From Achatina immaculata (taxonomy: Eukaryota; Mollusca; Gastropoda; Stylommatophora; Achatinidae): 64,000 nucleotides of DNA. Under the pieces are notes generated by a model. It was not told the DNA's origin. It worked only from the letters and a program-made list of their open reading frames with translations, and did no database searches. Of this stretch, positions 62,956-64,000 are shown one piece after another; the first letter of the stretch is position 1, and every line of letters starts with the position of its first letter. Both the position numbers and the translations under genes were made by a program. Location: the NCBI GenBank assembly GCA_009760885.1, contig CM019709.1, positions 34,496,126-34,560,125 on the forward strand, given 5' to 3'.

Positions 62956-63123
62956 ATACAGATACACTAAAAAGACCCATCACATCTGTACGAGGTAGTG
63001 CTTCAACTCGGAAAACGCACAAGAGAAATCTAAATTAGGACTCTGATTAAAAACTTGCACGGATGCATTCAGAAACGAGTAAAATAAGAAATTATTGGAG
63101 GATTGATTACAGTCAGTAATATT

Positions 63124-63402
63124 TACAAGGGCGTCCGAGTGGCGAGGTGATTAGTGCATAGTCTCTCATGGCAAAGGTCGGGGGCGGGGAGTTGGGTTCG
63201 AATCCGGCCGGAGGCGCCCCAGTCACCCAGCTATAGAAATGGGTACCTGACTTATTCTGGAGTTGGAGGAAGGTAAGTCGACCAGGCGTGATGCCTGAGC
63301 ACATCGTTCTCCAGCGTGCTGGCAGGTCAAGGATAATATGGGCACTAACACCATATCCGTTATGTGCCTCTAAGACATGGCAAGGTATTCTTTTAACTTA
63401 AA
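63124..63402 (+). mobile_element. tRNA-derived SINE (SINE-2), full copy
   Basis: The head GGGCGTCCGAGTGGCGAGGT, with CGTCCGAGTGG in the A-box position and GGTTCGAATCC as a perfect B box at about 63197, shows a tRNA (Leu/Ser-like) origin. The body includes ATGGGTACCTGACTTATTCT, GGAAGGTAAGTCGACCAGGC, CACATCGTTCTCCAGCGTGC, GGTCAAGGATAATATGGGCA and CTCTAAGACATGGCAAGG. It would be transcribed by pol III and mobilised by a LINE. It is not a functional tRNA gene: the anticodon stem does not fold cleanly. Fragments lie at 21.54 and 31.70 kb. Confidence 0.8.
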
Positions 63403-63609
63403 AAAAATTTTTTTGTACAAATTAGGGATTTAAAATTTGACGTAACAATTCTTTAAGTTTAAAATACCCCAACACAAGAGAGCTTCACCTACGTACGTGA
63501 AAGATTGTCTGCTTATGATAAGATTAAAATAGCAATCATTTCGCCCTGACAAAGTAGTTCAAGAAACTCATAATTATTCACAAGCTTAGTAAGTGCACAA
63601 AACTGTATC

Positions 63610-63747
63610 ATTGCTTTGTCTTATCTCCTTCCTCTGAAACCTTTCAGTGTTGAGGAGACAAATAGACGTTTTGGTATGGCCCGGGGATTTACTTCTTATA
63701 ATGGGATATTTAAGGTTTCCGTAAATTTCTTTCTTCATCTCTTGGGT

Positions 63748-63788
<41 letters not shown>

Positions 63789-64000
63789 GAATGAAAGTTG
63801 TATGATGAAGGGCAGAATGGTAGACGGGCCTGCGTGCCTAATTTTTAACTCTTCAAAAATCTATTCTTTCTGTTTTTTTTTCTCTCTGTCTATCTGTCTG
63901 TGTTTGTCTGTTTCCTACAATTATTAATGTGAATTTTTTTGTGGTATAGTGTCCGGTGGAAGTCGTATAATATTGTTAAAGCATTTGACTTTCTGTTTCT
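63610..64000 (-). mobile_element. Family F LINE copy, interrupted, running off the window
   Basis: 63615-63750 matches 17.64-17.79 kb (TTGTCTTATCTCCTTCCTCT, CAGTGTTGAGGAGACAAATA, GGGATATTTAAGGTTTCCG). 63940-64000 matches 17.83-17.90 kb (GTGGTATAGTGTCCGGTGGA, CATTTGACTTTCTGTTTCT). Between them lies an inserted L2-like tail. Minus-strand residues read FNNIIRLPPDTIPQKN. Confidence 0.7.
63751..63900 (+). mobile_element. L2-like LINE 3' tail inserted in family F
   Basis: A (TC)n tract (63752-63784), then CTGACTGAATGAAAGTTGTA, TGATGAAGGGCAGAATGGTA, GACGGGCCTGCGTGCCTAAT, CTTCAAAAATCTATTCTTTC. It matches other L2-like 3' ends and lies between two collinear family F pieces, so it is the younger insertion. 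Confidence 0.7.

Noticed and set aside
63124..63220. Functional tRNA gene
   Set aside because: The B box is good but the anticodon stem and acceptor stem do not pair well, and the sequence continues into a conserved SINE body.

Overview
This is repeat-dominated DNA from an animal nuclear genome. Nothing is bacterial: there are no operons, ribosome-binding sites, rRNA genes or CRISPR arrays. I find no intact host protein-coding gene. The mix of many RTE-like and CR1/L2-like LINE fragments, tRNA-derived SINEs, mariner, hAT and piggyBac debris, and dense micro- and minisatellites fits an invertebrate, most likely a lophotrochozoan such as a mollusc. That taxonomic guess is inference from repeat style only.

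Repeat families named here for convenience. Family A: RTE-like LINE, about 12 copies, C-terminus reading KTAEKHINAFECKCYRRVLQ, 3' tail (TGAC)n. Family B: RTE-like, reading LRWTPQGNR, tail (AG)n. Family C: reading LREAKLTGIKSL, tail (TAAGATA)n. Family D group: reading EMWFIRRMLRIPWTAK, tails (GAT)n, (GA)n or (TTGA)n. Family E: tail (GAA)n. Family F: two degenerate copies at 17.6 and 63.6 kb. L2-like: a CR1/L2/Jockey-type LINE with 3' tail (ATTC)n. Repeat P: a non-coding repeat of about 300 bp, roughly 10 copies. Repeat Q and Repeat R: two copies each. SINE-1 and SINE-2: tRNA-headed SINEs.

Layout. 0-8 kb: a piggyBac-like TTAA-flanked element, family A, C and D fragments, a 60-bp satellite, and a family A copy split by a second, inverted family A copy with a 9-bp target-site duplication. 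8-15 kb: families A, B, D and Repeat Q, plus an A/C-rich stretch with four small hairpins. 15-26 kb: compound CAGA/GATA repeats, a G-run minisatellite, about 620 bp of (GAA)n, a hAT-like element with an 8-bp target-site duplication, a mariner transposase relic, many Repeat P copies and two ordered minisatellites (107 bp and 88 bp). 26-38 kb: mostly minisatellites (49, 41, 40 and 22 bp units) and trinucleotide tracts. 38-46 kb: the best-preserved LINEs, namely an RTE-like reverse transcriptase (dead: catalytic Asp changed to Gly plus a stop) and an L2-like reverse transcriptase present twice in a fresh 1,773-bp tandem duplication. 46-64 kb: 28-, 38-, 39- and 34-bp minisatellites, family A, D and E fragments, an RNase H-bearing LINE remnant, a mariner HTH fragment, a second (GAA)n tract of about 620 bp, and a tRNA-derived SINE.

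The genes do not work together as a pathway. The unifying theme is retrotransposition: nearly every LINE copy is 5'-truncated and carries a family-specific short tandem repeat at its 3' end, so LINE insertion appears to seed much of the microsatellite content. Most long open frames are artefacts of stop-free simple repeats. I did not find a convincing undescribed biological system. The strongest observations are the nested insertions with clear target-site duplications, the recent tandem duplication, and the LINE-tail origin of the satellites.
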